Below the pieces are notes generated by a model that worked only from the letters and a program-made list of their open reading frames with translations, was not told where the DNA came from and did no database searches. 64,000 nt of DNA from Cloeon dipterum (lineage: Eukaryota > Arthropoda > Insecta > Ephemeroptera > Baetidae), in contig NC_088787.1 of assembly GCF_949628265.1 (NCBI RefSeq), forward strand, positions 18,342,501 to 18,406,500, read 5' to 3'. Both the position numbers and the translations under genes were made by a program. Within the stretch, counting starts at the first letter, position 1; the number at the start of each line of letters is the position of its first letter. Of the stretch, positions 41,076-52,260 are shown piece by piece.

Positions 41076-41316
41076 CTACCATTTGATTCTTATTCACTTG
41101 ATGGTCCCCAAATGACAATTATGTTGGAAAAAATTGTAGACTATTTCACATTCCCCGTAAATAAATTCCAATTTTTTAAAATTGATATTGGTTCAAAAAT
41201 GGTCACATTGTTTTCGTAATTTGAATATTCAGTGAAGCTTCGTCGTTTTGCGATAGCAGATGATGTGAATGGAATCTTGAGTATGATTTAAAAGTCTGTG
41301 TCGACATCTGTTTCAG

Positions 41317-41526
41317 CGGCGATGAAGCACCATCGAACACGCCGGTGAACTCTGCCTTGGAGGCTGTCAACTATCAAATGATAAACAGAGGCGCCAAGCT
41401 CGTCGAGCGCACCTGCTGGACTGCTTCAGCTTATGGGCGATATCTTTCGACTGAAATAGACAGGAACCAGTGGCGAGCATTGTTCTTTGTGGGGCTGAGA
41501 TGGATCGAACGACGACAGAAAAGCAG
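41317..41526 (+). CDS. Orphan exon-like open frame, unrecognised
   Basis: A 210-bp block, GC-richer than its surroundings, is flanked by TGTTTCAG and AG|GTGAGT and open in one frame across its length (about 69 codons). It contains several Trp and Arg residues and no recognised domain. Its phase-2 end does not join directly to the phase-0 exon at 46224, and it lies between the copies of a duplicated repeat. It may be a 5' exon of an unseen isoform, a pseudogene fragment or transposon-derived. Confidence 0.2.
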
Positions 41527-42649
41527 GTGAGTGAAAAAAACCGATTTCAGTTTTTATATGCTTCATCTGCTGCACCACTTATCAACGTTTTACTCCTTGT
41601 CCGTCAAATCACTCTAAGCTCTATTCTTGTCTACGTTTGCAATAATCAGTTCGTTATCATATTCCGGCTACCACAGGCTTTAATTGATTAGGTGTAGCTC
41701 GTATTTTCTATTTCAGCAGGCTGTGTATCGTCAGACAAAAAAGCGCTTCCCTTCAATACAAGCAGTGTATATTTTTCTCCACACGGACGTCTCGTCATTC
41801 TACACCCAGTCGATACTTTTCCACTCTCTGTTCGATGAATACAAATCAATGACCCATTTCCTCCTACCATTTTTATTCAAGAGCTGATATTGCGAGCGCC
41901 CCTCGTCACAATACTCTTTGGTAGGGGTTTCGAGTATATATAAAGAAAGTAAAGATGAGCACGCGGAGTGCTGGCGGGAAAGCCGAGGCTTTTAGCGATT
42001 AATGACAAGTCAAATATGATAAAAACTCGGTAATCTACCTGTATTATCAGCTACCGACTGTTATATCAGCCGCTTGGATCATAATTTATTGATGGTTATA
42101 TAGGATTGATTTTGCACCTCAACTGTTAATTTGAAAATTCTTAAATGATTATATATCACTATTTCCAGAGGGATATTTTTAAGAAATTATCCTAGAACAA
42201 TTGTAGGAAAGATGGAGAAGTATTTATTTTGGTAAATTTCAATTTTTGCAACGTAAAAATTTGCTTAAAAACATTTCCACAGTTTTAAGTTATTAAATTT
42301 TACTCTAGAATAAAAAAGACTGTTCGTTGAAGTCGTTGGTCAAAGGAAGGAGATTTTCCAAACGAATGAAGTTGACAGGGGCAAATATTAACATAAATTT
42401 CACGGATAAATTGTATATTCAGCTTTGCTCATGGAAATTTTGGTAAATCTCTCCCGAATTTTGTCATATATGAGTATTTTTATAGATGGAGTAAGTAGTG
42501 CCTTCATCTTACAGATTCCAACCAGCCCGTTGGCTCGCATTGTTAAAAAATTCTCAGGAGTGTCAACGCAATGGGAGGTATTTGAGCAGTTCGGAGATCT
42601 AATACTGGCTACCCAATGTCAGAGATGGCAAAAAGTGGTTAGTTTAGTG

Positions 42650-42946
42650 ACTCGAAATGCTCAAATTGCTCAACGGGCTGGGAGGCGCACCGGCGCCGAC
42701 TCGCTACTTGCTAGTTTGCACCTTTCCAGCATGCGTGATTTGGCTTCACGGGACGAATGTCTAGCGTTTCAATGCAGTCCTCGGTGCGGAGGCAAGTGGC
42801 CCTTCAGTGGGCTGGGTCCCTGTTTGGCCTGGTGCGCCCATATTATCCGTTCGCGGTGTTATTGGGACCCGGGTTTCAGCATTTCGTGCCAGTGCAGTGC
42901 GCGCCCTTCCCGGTCCTCGGACAGGGATAAAAAGAGCAAAAAAAGG
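42650..42946 (+). mobile_element. Non-LTR-like retroelement fragment, copy 2
   Basis: A GC-rich block ends on the + strand in GGACAGGGATAAAAAGAGCA followed by an A run. From about 42789 to the end it matches the reverse complement of 39041-39196. The left limit is uncertain: base composition suggests the element extends to about 42650. An open frame crosses it (42425-42976), but the encoded residues show no reverse-transcriptase motif, so I treat it as an untranslated 3' end. Confidence 0.55.
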
Positions 42947-43502
42947 ATCACCGGTAAAATCATCGTGATTAAGTGAATACACTAAAAATTCAATTCAAAT
43001 TTTTGGTGGCAGAGATGCCAATTTCAACATTTATTTAACCTAGATCTAGAAAGAGTTCCGTTTCCAAGTTTTCTGAGACAAAATATAATACTTATCTCTT
43101 ATTTTTGTTAACTAAGACTTAATTTAATTCATGGCTCAAAGTTGACTCTAGCAAGTGGTCGTTAAAATTTGCTGTCCCTTCGTTTATCAACGAGTTATTT
43201 TTAATATTTATCCTCATCTAAATTCATAGATCACAAACTAGTGCATTACAGAAATTTAAGTTCCACAATTTAAATTAAAATAATCAGATATTTACACCAA
43301 ATAATAATTAATATCAAGTTTTTTGGGAGTTTTATTTGATTTTTACAATTTTCACGGCACGTTCAAATTTTTGCTAGAATTCCTCTCGTTCAAGAGTAAT
43401 GTGTTGATGAAATTAACAACGATTTTCAGAATGTAGAGAAACCTTTGCCACTTGAGCCAATAAATGACTTTGGAGCTGATTTTCCAGCAATTCACACGGC
43501 AA

Positions 43503-43652
43503 GATGACTAAAAACATCAACCTGTGAATTTCAATTTTTCAGTTGGTGCGTATACATAGCTGTTTATTTTAAAAAACGTCCTTTTTATATTTTTACTTTG
43601 AAAAATTCTCACGATGACAAATAATTAACACGTTTGCTGGAATATCAAGACA
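43503..43652. repeat. Diverged duplicated segment, copy B (empty site)
   Basis: This direct repeat of the 40763-41062 segment lacks the 158-bp insertion present there. The pair are about 2.7 kb apart and share long AT-rich runs with scattered substitutions and small indels. They may be two copies of a longer unclassified repeat or a local duplication. Confidence 0.6.
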
Positions 43653-44227
43653 TGTAAAAGCAAGACTTCCTGCGTAATTAATCCATTTAAAATAAAAAAT
43701 TTATGAAATTATGTTTAACTCCGTGAAGAAATAAGCCATTTCATTTTTGAGTTTGTGTACGATTTTTTGCTCTTTAACAGTTTTTGTGCTATATATAGTT
43801 TAATTTTTCAACCAACTGCACGGTAGTGTGAAGTGCAAAATCACCTCCATTAGTATATTTTTTATTTTATTTCACGTTCTCTGCTGTCCATGTTTCCATT
43901 TCATATGAGAGTTTTTTACGAGTTACGAGCATTCCATTTTACAAACGATGTACTGTCATTACTCATTGTGCCGTCGTCGCACTCACACGCGAAATAGCCA
44001 GACCAGATTGACCAAGCGTCCAGCTGGTGTTCCGGAGGTTGCATTACAACACCGGATTTATCTCCGCCGAGGGACATTTATATTTATCTCTGCTGCTGTT
44101 GCACCAGCAGGAGCCCTCATGTGTCTGCCGCGTCGCAAAATATCGAATTCTTCACACCCCGTGTGGGTGGATAGGGCTGTGCGAATGTTGTAAATACAGG
44201 GTGGCTGCTGGTGCGCGTGTTCGCCGG

Positions 44228-44235
44228 TGACGTCA
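44228..44235. promoter_or_regulatory. Perfect CRE palindrome 16 bp upstream of the EF-hand gene start codon
   Basis: TGACGTCA, the CREB/ATF consensus, lies just before the ATG at 44252. If transcription starts shortly upstream or downstream, the site is in the core promoter or 5' UTR. Cyclic-AMP or Ca2+ control of a Ca2+-sensor gene would be plausible but is not shown. Confidence 0.35.
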
Positions 44236-44251
44236 TCGGTGCTGGGCACCA

Positions 44252-47200
44252 ATGGCTGCACACACGGCCCTACGGGAAAGCAAGCAAGCAAGCTGCAAGG
44301 GCCTGAAGGACCACCAAGAGACTCAGTCGGGTCGACGGGCGGCTCAGCGTCCACTTTCATCCCCTTCCGTGTGCAAACAGGCAGCTACGTTGGAAGGCAA
44401 AATCCTAAATTTCCTCAACAACCTCTCGCCGCTCACGAATTCACTAAGGGAGCTGATGGTGAGATTGCACCACGTATAACCTGTTATTACTTGACTTGAA
44501 AAAACGGAAAAACCCGTTTGTTTTTCTAATGTATTGATTGGTTTGCGATTCAGGTATGTTTGTTTAACAGCTGATGGCTGCAGTGGACGTGATTGGTAGT
44601 AAGAAGGATTATTTTTAAAAATATTTTCCAGCATTATTATATAAATATAAATTGTTTTTATTCATTATTCAGATTTAGTTTTGTTCATTGTATCTCTTTT
44701 CAGATAGATCACTGCTTTCTACCGGGATTTTGTTATAAAAGTTGTTTATTATTTATTTCTTCTCTTAAGTCCTCGTCACTGTGCGTGATAGCTGTAATTT
44801 ATTAATATCCCTGTTTATTCATGGTATGCATGCGATGAAAACTTGACAATTGTGACATATATTTGATTACAGGCGGTTGCCAGGAGAACAGAGAAATATA
44901 AACTTCAAGCTGGGTCTATTAAGCAAATGAGTTACAGTATACAAATACAAATTAAACATTCTTCAGCTATCTCTCCTCAAAAAATTAAATATATTTACTT
45001 ATTTATGCCTCTAACATCATACTATACATAAAAAAGAGAGAACAAGCAAAACAAGGCCTATGCTAAAACACTGTCACACACACTTTAAAATATTTGCCAA
45101 AGATGAACTTTGAGGTCAGATGAAAAATACTCGAATTCATATTTTATATTTTGTATTTGTTAAAAAAAGGAAAACCCCGTTTATTTTAACCTAATTTTAA
45201 ACATGTTAACCGTTTGTTTAACTTGTTCAACCTGAACTTTGATTTTAAAGACGTCGGGAATCATTATCCAACTCGCGAGTTCATCTTAACTACCTTTACC
45301 GTAATTTGCAGTAACGAGCATCATCATATCAAGGTGTAAATTGCCCTCCCAGCACGATCTCGGTGGCCGCATGTGTGTCTCGCACATTGATTAGGACCGA
45401 CGCAGATGGGATGACGGGCCTGATGAAGAATAATGCTTCCACGAGAGCGAAAAGAGCGAGGTTTCAGCAGATTTGTTGCTAGGCAACTCTGTGGGCACGC
45501 TTGATATGCGGGTTGCATAAACGTAGCGCTCGCAGGCGTCTCTTCAAATAAAGTTACACAGCCGCTAAGATTTTATTGGCACAGCGCGCGCGTGGATTTG
45601 AATAAAAAGTCTCGCCTGCAAATTGGCTTACACCCCCGAGGGTAATCCCGTCGCCTAAAAGCGGTGGCTGCTGCTGCTGCGCCTCGGAGGAAGAGGAGGA
45701 GGAGGAGATGGCCTGAATCCCGGTGTCGCTATAATGGCACACGCATCTCGCTAGGGGTTTCCTACAAAACACGGCGCTGAAAGGGGAAAAGTGGCGAGCA
45801 AGTTGATACGCCGCTACCTTCGCGTAATTGTATTTTATGACACGCTATTACGACAATGTGGTGAATTTTTCAAAAGCTTTTCTCATTCTCTCCTCTAAAA
45901 CTTTGCACAAGTTGCAGCAGGAAGCGCGGAATTATATTCTCTGCAGGCACGTACATGCCTGCTAAAAGCGAACGGGCTTTTATCTTTCGCTCGTAATGTT
46001 ATGTCTTTTGACATGAAAGCAGATATTTCGTCCAAAACACGCACACAGCGCAAAGGAATCCCATTTTAATAACGTGCATTCCACGTTTTTAGCAGCTAAA
46101 TTTCAAAACGATTTTTCTCTGTTAATAAAGGCATGCCTTGATGCGGAAAAGTAGCTGAAGCGAAGAGTCATTTGTAGGAGGATCGATTCTGCAGCATTCT
46201 AATTAAAACTTGGGTTGTTGCAGACGCGGCAGAGGGGTGGCGAGCCATCAGCAAACGAAGTTGTTCACGTGACGCCTCCGACGGACCCCCCGCAGGAATT
46301 GTACCTTCCTCAGGAGGACGACGAGCAGGAACCAACCGAGCAGGAGAGGTTGGCCGTAGTTGAGCGCCAAGGACGCAGAATGAGCAAGGCCCAGCTGAAA
46401 GGTGGAGGCAAAAACTTCAAAAACACACGCTCAATTAACTTTTTGCCTTCTCCGCCGGCATCGGCACTGCGCACTACTTTTTGCAACCCTCCTTTTAGAG
46501 TATAAATTTCCCTTTATCTCGTCCGGTCGACTACCTCAGTTAAAAGTTATTCTCTCATTGAGACGCGGCGTGCTTTGTGTTGCAGAATTCCGCGACGCCT
46601 TCCGCCTCTTTGACAAAGACGGTGATGGCAGCATTACGCAAGAGGAGCTTGGCCGCGTGATGCGTTCACTGGGGCAGTTTGCCTGCGAGAGGGAGCTGCA
46701 GCAAATGCTGCGGGAGGTCGACATCAATGGTGAGAGAGAGCCTCATTGTCTCATTGCTCCGTCTCCCTTTACAGAAGCGCGAATGAATGGAAAATTAGCT
46801 CCTTTAATGGGGAGTTAATCCAATTTAGTGATTCCAGCTCGCTAAGCGTGTGAGCACTTTAATTAGAATAGTTTGCACAAGTTGTTAATCAAAAGTGCGG
46901 TAAACTAAACACCATTAAACAACAAGTTATATGTACTCTACTCTGCATTCCGTATTAAGATGGGTGAAAATTTTTAACTTTTGTTAGGAATTAGTTTGTC
47001 CTAATTAATGAAATAATTTTAATACACGGTAAAAAATGAAATAAATGCATTTAAAGGAACTTTTTAGAAGACAAATGAATTTTAAAATTCGCTCTTAGAA
47101 AATATCTTCCAGGGATGGTATTTTGGGCTTGCGAATTTTCGTGAGGGACGGTTACATTTTGATAGAAATTCATCACTTGTTTCTTGTTTCTCTTTTTAAT

Positions 47201-49498
47201 TTTGAAACTAACATTGTAAAATGAATTTTGTTGCAATGTGAAAGTGCCGCTGTTGAGGTCTGCGAGGCCGAAACAGCCTCTGAACAGTGTGAGAACGTGG
47301 TCTTTTTGAATAAATATTTCCTCTCAAATTTCACTCACAGCCACCTATCCAAAGTCAATTTTTTGAAGAGAAAAAGAGCCATTTCATTGTTTATTTAAAT
47401 TTTAAAAACTGTAATTTGGTTTTAAAGTTTGCTAGCTAAATTTTTTGAGGTAATTTAAAAATCACGTTTGCTCACGCTTTAGAATATGCAGTGCATAAAT
47501 TACTCTTTGTTGATGAGAATCAACAATTATACCCTATAGCTGTCTGCTGTGTAAGTTTCAATTCGTTTCACAACTTGCGTGATGTAAAGCAGAAGTTGCC
47601 CTTCTCAATCTCGAGACAAAACATCCGCGAGCTCCTTATTCCTTGCACAAAGACGAGTTCACTCAGCATGCCTGACGACGAGAACTTTGCACTATACACT
47701 CGTCCGCGCACCGAGAAAGATAGAAATATGACGCTGCAGACGACGTGCTGTGCTTAATTTTCCAAGAGGGTTGAATATGAATGTTGCAGAAAATTGCCGG
47801 GGGCGATTTTGTGTGAATGGCGATGGTGATTGCGCGCTCATTGTTAAACATTCAGCATCAGCCAGCTTTTCCCAGCGGCCCGCTCAGCACGTCAGACGCA
47901 GCTTTTTTCTCGCTCTCTATATCTCTTCTTTTTCAACTGGCTGGAGAAAACGCAATTGGCTGTGCGGTTGCTGCGTGCCTGTGTGTGCACATTCAACCCC
48001 GGCAGCTTTAAAACGAGCAATCGGAGATAATTCGGTGGTACTACGAGGGCGTCAAACTTATTTCGGCGCCTCATCGATCCCACGGCTCACTCGTCTGCAG
48101 TGCAAACAGCTTGAATACGGGCGAATCAGCCATAAAAGTGTGCGGCGACAGGAAAAGAGCAGAGTGCGTGGGATGGATCGTGATTGCCTGCTCGCATATT
48201 TCCCTATAAAAACGGCTGGCTTGATTGCGAGAGCAAAAGTGACAAATAAAATGACCTATCAAAATGGATATATGATGCAACGCGCTACATTTTCCACGTG
48301 GTTTAACTTAATACCCTTTTTCTTGAGTGTCATTAAATTTTTCCTATCTTTATGTCTAGGCGACGGGAAGTTCAGCTTTGACGAGTTCGTCGAGATCGTG
48401 TCGAATATGAATGACCAAGGCGAAGTGGGCACACCAACTAAGGACCAAGAGGAGAAAGAATTGAGAGACGCTTTTAGGGTAATTAATTCTTTATTCGATT
48501 TCTCTTCTCCAGGCCCCCAAGATACTACAGCTTTGGACCAGGACTCAAGTTTCCATTTTTGTATAAGAGCAGCTAGACTTTAATGAATTAAATCTTCATT
48601 AAATTCTTAATGTGTATAACAGACAAAATTAATGAGGAAACTTTATTCACTAATCGTTTATCCTTTGGCAGCTGATGACAAATTTAACTAGTTTTAATCA
48701 GAGTCAAAGAAATTATAAAGTTAACTGGTTTTTCACAGAATTTGATAGAGGAAAAACCTTGACAAGATAGTTTTGCAAACACGTGACTGTCAGCGAAATA
48801 AGGCTCCCATCCAATTTTGTCTGTTGTACACTTTTTGTAATAAGCAAAGTTTAAATCATTCAGTTGGGACCGACAGTTTATAATTTAAGCAGAGAGTAGG
48901 TCAGTTTTTAAAATTATAAATGCCTGCTCAGACTAAACATACAACTGTGATTAATGAATCACGGGGAATTATTTCTCCCGAGCCTCAAAAGTAAATAAAA
49001 ACTATTTAACTTTGCCTGCTTAACAGAAAAAAATGAAAGAAGTATCAAGTTAGGCTTTCAATTTTTCTTTTCCACTTTGAGCATTCCACCGGGAGTTTTA
49101 AGCTTGGAATGGTATTTTTTGTGACTGGTTTCAGGTCTTTCGGGAATAATACAAATTATGACCTTTCCAGGTGTTTGACAAACACAACAGAGGATATATT
49201 AGTGCTTCGGATCTGCGTGCTGTCCTTCAGTGTTTGGGAGAGGATTTGAGTGAAGAGGAGAGTAAGTTGTGAACAAATATTTCGTAAGCCACAACTGACA
49301 ATCTTGATTTTAGTAGAGGACATGATAAAAGAAGTGGACGTTGATGGCGACGGAAGGATTGACTTTTATGGTACACAATTTTGATAGATAAGCGTGTCGA
49401 TTTTTGGCTATTTGTTTTCAGAGTTTGTTCATGCGCTCGGAGAGCCTGGCGAGGACGACGACGAAGATGATGATGACCTCGGGGTCAACGACTTTTAG
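44252..49498 (+). CDS. Calmodulin-like four-EF-hand protein with long N-terminus and acidic tail
   Basis: Seven exons (44252-44458, 46224-46401, 46586-46729, 48360-48478, 49171-49261, 49314-49370, 49422-49498) join in phase to 873 bp, 290 aa. The first exon (ATG to a GTGAGA donor) is the least certain, but its phase 0 fits the next exon. Residues 1-128 are a non-EF extension. The EF loops start at Asp138 ([12 protein letters not shown]), Asp174 ([12 protein letters not shown]), Asp219 ([12 protein letters not shown]) and Asp255 ([12 protein letters not shown]). Loops 1, 2 and 4 are canonical; loop 3 lacks acidic ligands at positions 3 and 5 and has Asp at position 12. The protein ends in an Asp/Glu-rich tail. 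It resembles the insect calmodulin-like family typified by Drosophila CG11638, recalled rather than searched. It is a likely cytosolic Ca2+ sensor; targets are unknown. Confidence 0.88.
45667..45708. repeat. Low-complexity (GCT)n and (GAG)n tracts
   Basis: A short GCT trinucleotide run followed by a GAG/GGA run lies in the first intron of the EF-hand gene, within a GC-richer patch at about 45340-45780. No coding role is suggested, although minus-strand frames here appear open. Confidence 0.5.
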
Positions 49499-50048
49499 AT
49501 AAAAACACAAATCAAGGCTTCATGCGTACGAAACTACACACACACAATCGATTCCTCATTTCAGTCAAAGGTCACTGATTGATTATACACTACACTAAAT
49601 ATTTTGCAATAGTTTGACTTGGAATTTACAAAGGTTATTTCCCATTCAACTTTACCCTATCATTAAGAGGAAGGATGAGCTTATAATGCAACTAATCAAC
49701 ACAAAAAGTACATTTGTAAGATTTTAGTTAGTTTTATTAAGTGAAAATGTGTATTGAAATAATTCATATTACAACAGTTTCAATGTGAACTCTGTGTTAT
49801 TCGAATGTTCTCATTCTACTCTCCAGTATTGAAACTATTCTCAACAAATAAATTGTCAAGCACTCAATTAAAGTCTCCCTTAGCAGAAGGGGGAAGAGAA
49901 ATTCATAGATTTCTAATTTTAAAAACCAAATTACCAAGTGTTAAATTACAACCATCGAAGAATTCAACTCAGGAGAGAGACCAGTTTTCATTGACGAGCA
50001 ACAAGTTCCGCTCTATCGATCACAGCTGGGATTAGTGGCTTTAGCAGG
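49499..50048. terminator. Convergent 3' ends of the EF-hand gene and PGAM5
   Basis: The 550-bp gap between facing stop codons holds a + strand AATAAA at 49847-49852 and a minus-strand poly(A) hexamer (TTTATT as read on +) at 49733-49738. If both are used, the two mRNAs overlap by roughly 100 bp at their 3' ends. Confidence 0.4.
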
Positions 50049-51462
50049 TCAGCTGGAGGTCAGCAGGTGAGGTGGCATGTGCCCAGTGTCTCCTAGGGCT
50101 CGCAGGGTCACCCGACCGCTCGGCTGCACACTCAGCCAGGTGATGGAGCCGTGCTGCAGAGAGAAACGCAGCCAAGCCTCAGGTGGAAACTGCAGAGCTC
50201 TGGAAGTGAAAAATGGCGCATAAAGTCTTAGACCAAAATTACTCCAATATTAAATTATACAATAAATTTAAATTATTTACTTATTAAAGACAAAATTAAA
50301 AAAATAGAGTAAAATAATGAAGTTATAATGGAACAGTTTGGGAGATTTATTAAGTACACTTTTCTGGATATTTTGTTTATATTTATCAAATAAAACTTTG
50401 ATCATTTGAAATTGTCAGATTTTAGGAATCTAGACATACTGTGACAGCCTAAGGATTGTTTTTAAAACTTTCCTCATGAATTGAAACCAATAACTGATTT
50501 ATACGCAGAAAAAAAGATTTGAGATAAAATTCCTTACCTGCACACAAAGTAGCGAATGACATTGGCATGGCAAACTAAAACATCGTATGAGTCACGCACT
50601 TGTGCAGGATCAGCTCTGTGGAAATGCTTTCGGAAGGCAGCTTCGATTCTCGCTCCATCTTCAAAAAACTGCTGTTGGCAAACCAGCCAATTCCATAAAT
50701 TACTCATTTTTACACTAAAGTGCACCAGGAAATCAGTGATTGTTTCTTGTGCAATGTTTTGATTGGTAAAATTCCTTAGCTTACATGTTGCTCTGGTCTC
50801 CAATGTCCAACAGGAGGCTCGGGAGGTATGGGAGCACCTTCATGAAGTAAGGGGCAACTCTCACTGGGAATGTCTTTGTCCAAATGCTTGCCAATGAGGG
50901 CAGCGGTTTCGATAGCTCTCGTCATGGTTGAGCGAATCAAACTTGAGTACGGCAAAGCCAGTTCCGCCAGTCTTTTGCCAGTCAAGGTTGCCTGCTGCTG
51001 GCCTAATGATAAGTAAGAGTCGTTAATGCTTTTATCCGCTTTTATCATCCATTTAGTGATCAAAATCTTACCAAAATCTGTGAGAGTTCTTTCTTTGTCT
51101 GTTTTCCCAGACAAATTGTATTGTCCATGCCTGATGAGGAGAATGTGTCGAACAGCAGTTGCCTTTCCTGAAGAGGCATCCCCCTCAGGAACTTCAAATT
51201 TCCCATCCTTTCCTTTTATAGGCTTTACTATGCTATTAGGATCTCTCCTGAAATTAGAAACAGCTTTGAATATGCTGACAAGAGGTCTGTTTATGTAATT
51301 ATGAATTCACCTGTCCCAGTTACTGTCCCACTTGGGGTGGTATTCTTCAACAGGAACGTGAGGCACAGTCCAGGAGGCAGCGACCCGCTTCTTCTCTTTG
51401 AATGCAGAGTAGAGAAGAAGAGCTCCTCCAGCGGCACCCAATCCACTGATGATGCTCCGCAT
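50049..51462 (-). CDS. Pgam5: PGAM5 mitochondrial serine/threonine-protein phosphatase
   Basis: Five exons (51462-51311, 51247-51072, 51002-50785, 50671-50538, 50199-50049) give 831 bp, 276 aa, close to the usual length. The N-terminus has a membrane segment with small residues (about 4-21), as expected for the inner-membrane anchor. WDSNWD at 45-50 is the multimerisation motif that activates this family. RHG at 90-92 carries the catalytic phospho-His, and the partner His is in [19 protein letters not shown] and [10 protein letters not shown] are also typical. The family dephosphorylates proteins in mitochondrial quality control and cell-death signalling. I chose the ATG at 51462 because the membrane segment follows at once; an acceptor ten bases upstream suggests a 5' UTR intron, and the further in-frame ATG at 51543 is less likely. 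It diverges from TMCO1. Confidence 0.96.
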
Positions 51463-52260
51463 GATGGATGCCTGTTTCAAAAATACGACAAACGAGTTTT
51501 TGCAGCTGAGGTGAAAGAAGACTGTGGTTGGCGCCGGCTTCACACCAAAATTGAATGCTGCGGAGAATAAGGAGAACCAGTTTCGTGAGTTCAGTAAAAC
51601 AATTAAACATTCTTTTCAGTTTTTAGAGCTTGACAATGAATGGACTTTAGTTCAGTCCGGCTTGCTACGTAATAACTTCAAACATCTGAAATCGACGAGT
51701 GAGTTCTCCTCGGGAGAAATCTTACTCACCGGATGGTGCGTCAGAAAACAACAACACACAGATCTAGATTTTAGAGAGCCCTTTAATTAGAGCTTCCTTC
51801 GGTTCTCTCTTCCACCTAGCAAGTAAGCTAGCATTAAGGAGCAGTGTGAGTAGTGTGACCAGTGTGTTAAAACAGCGGAAGGCAAAGAGGGAGGGGAGAA
51901 TGGGAGTGGCACACGATGTTTCTTGTTTCCTTCACCTTAACTGGTTAATTAAACCGGTAATTTTATTCTTGAGGCAAAAATATTTTATAGAACCGGTTTT
52001 TCAACACATGCAAAACTGAATTACGAGCAGCAGCTGATATAACCAAAACCTTCTTCACTGACGTGACTGACTTGTCAGGTATTATATTATTTTTCCTTAA
52101 AATCTGTTAGCTTGTAATTTATGAAACCACTACTTACATACATATCCATCCAGGATGTACGAAAATCCTATAATATTTATCCTATAATTTTTCTCTTTCA
52201 GGCCTTACCAAAAATTAACTCCGTGCCCTCTGTGCTTAGGAACAGACCAAAAACAGCACT
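51463..52260. promoter_or_regulatory. Candidate bidirectional promoter between PGAM5 and TMCO1
   Basis: The two start codons are 798 bp apart on opposite strands. The spacer contains a probable PGAM5 5' UTR intron, a GC-richer stretch at about 51840-51910 and no other recognisable gene. No TATA box is obvious near either start, as is common for housekeeping genes. Open frames here (such as 51524-51790, + strand) have no domain support. Confidence 0.35.

Larger units (their letters stand above)
33925..44251. other. Gene-poor, repeat-bearing interval
   Basis: No confident gene was found between the sulfatase start and the first coding exon of the EF-hand gene. The DNA is mostly AT-rich. It holds two truncated copies of a dispersed retroelement, a duplicated segment with a nested insertion, one orphan exon-like frame at 41317-41526, and TATA-like motifs at 36446-36452 (TATAAAA) and about 41935-41943 (TATATAAA). 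Short open frames elsewhere here show no domain or splice support. Confidence 0.5.

Noticed and set aside
42425..42976. 183-codon + strand frame
   Set aside because: It runs into a retroelement 3' end and has no reverse-transcriptase or other domain motif.
47750..48583. 277-codon + strand frame in the EF-hand gene
   Set aside because: Only the part from 48360 to 48478 is an exon; the upstream part is intron sequence that is open by chance and lacks homology.
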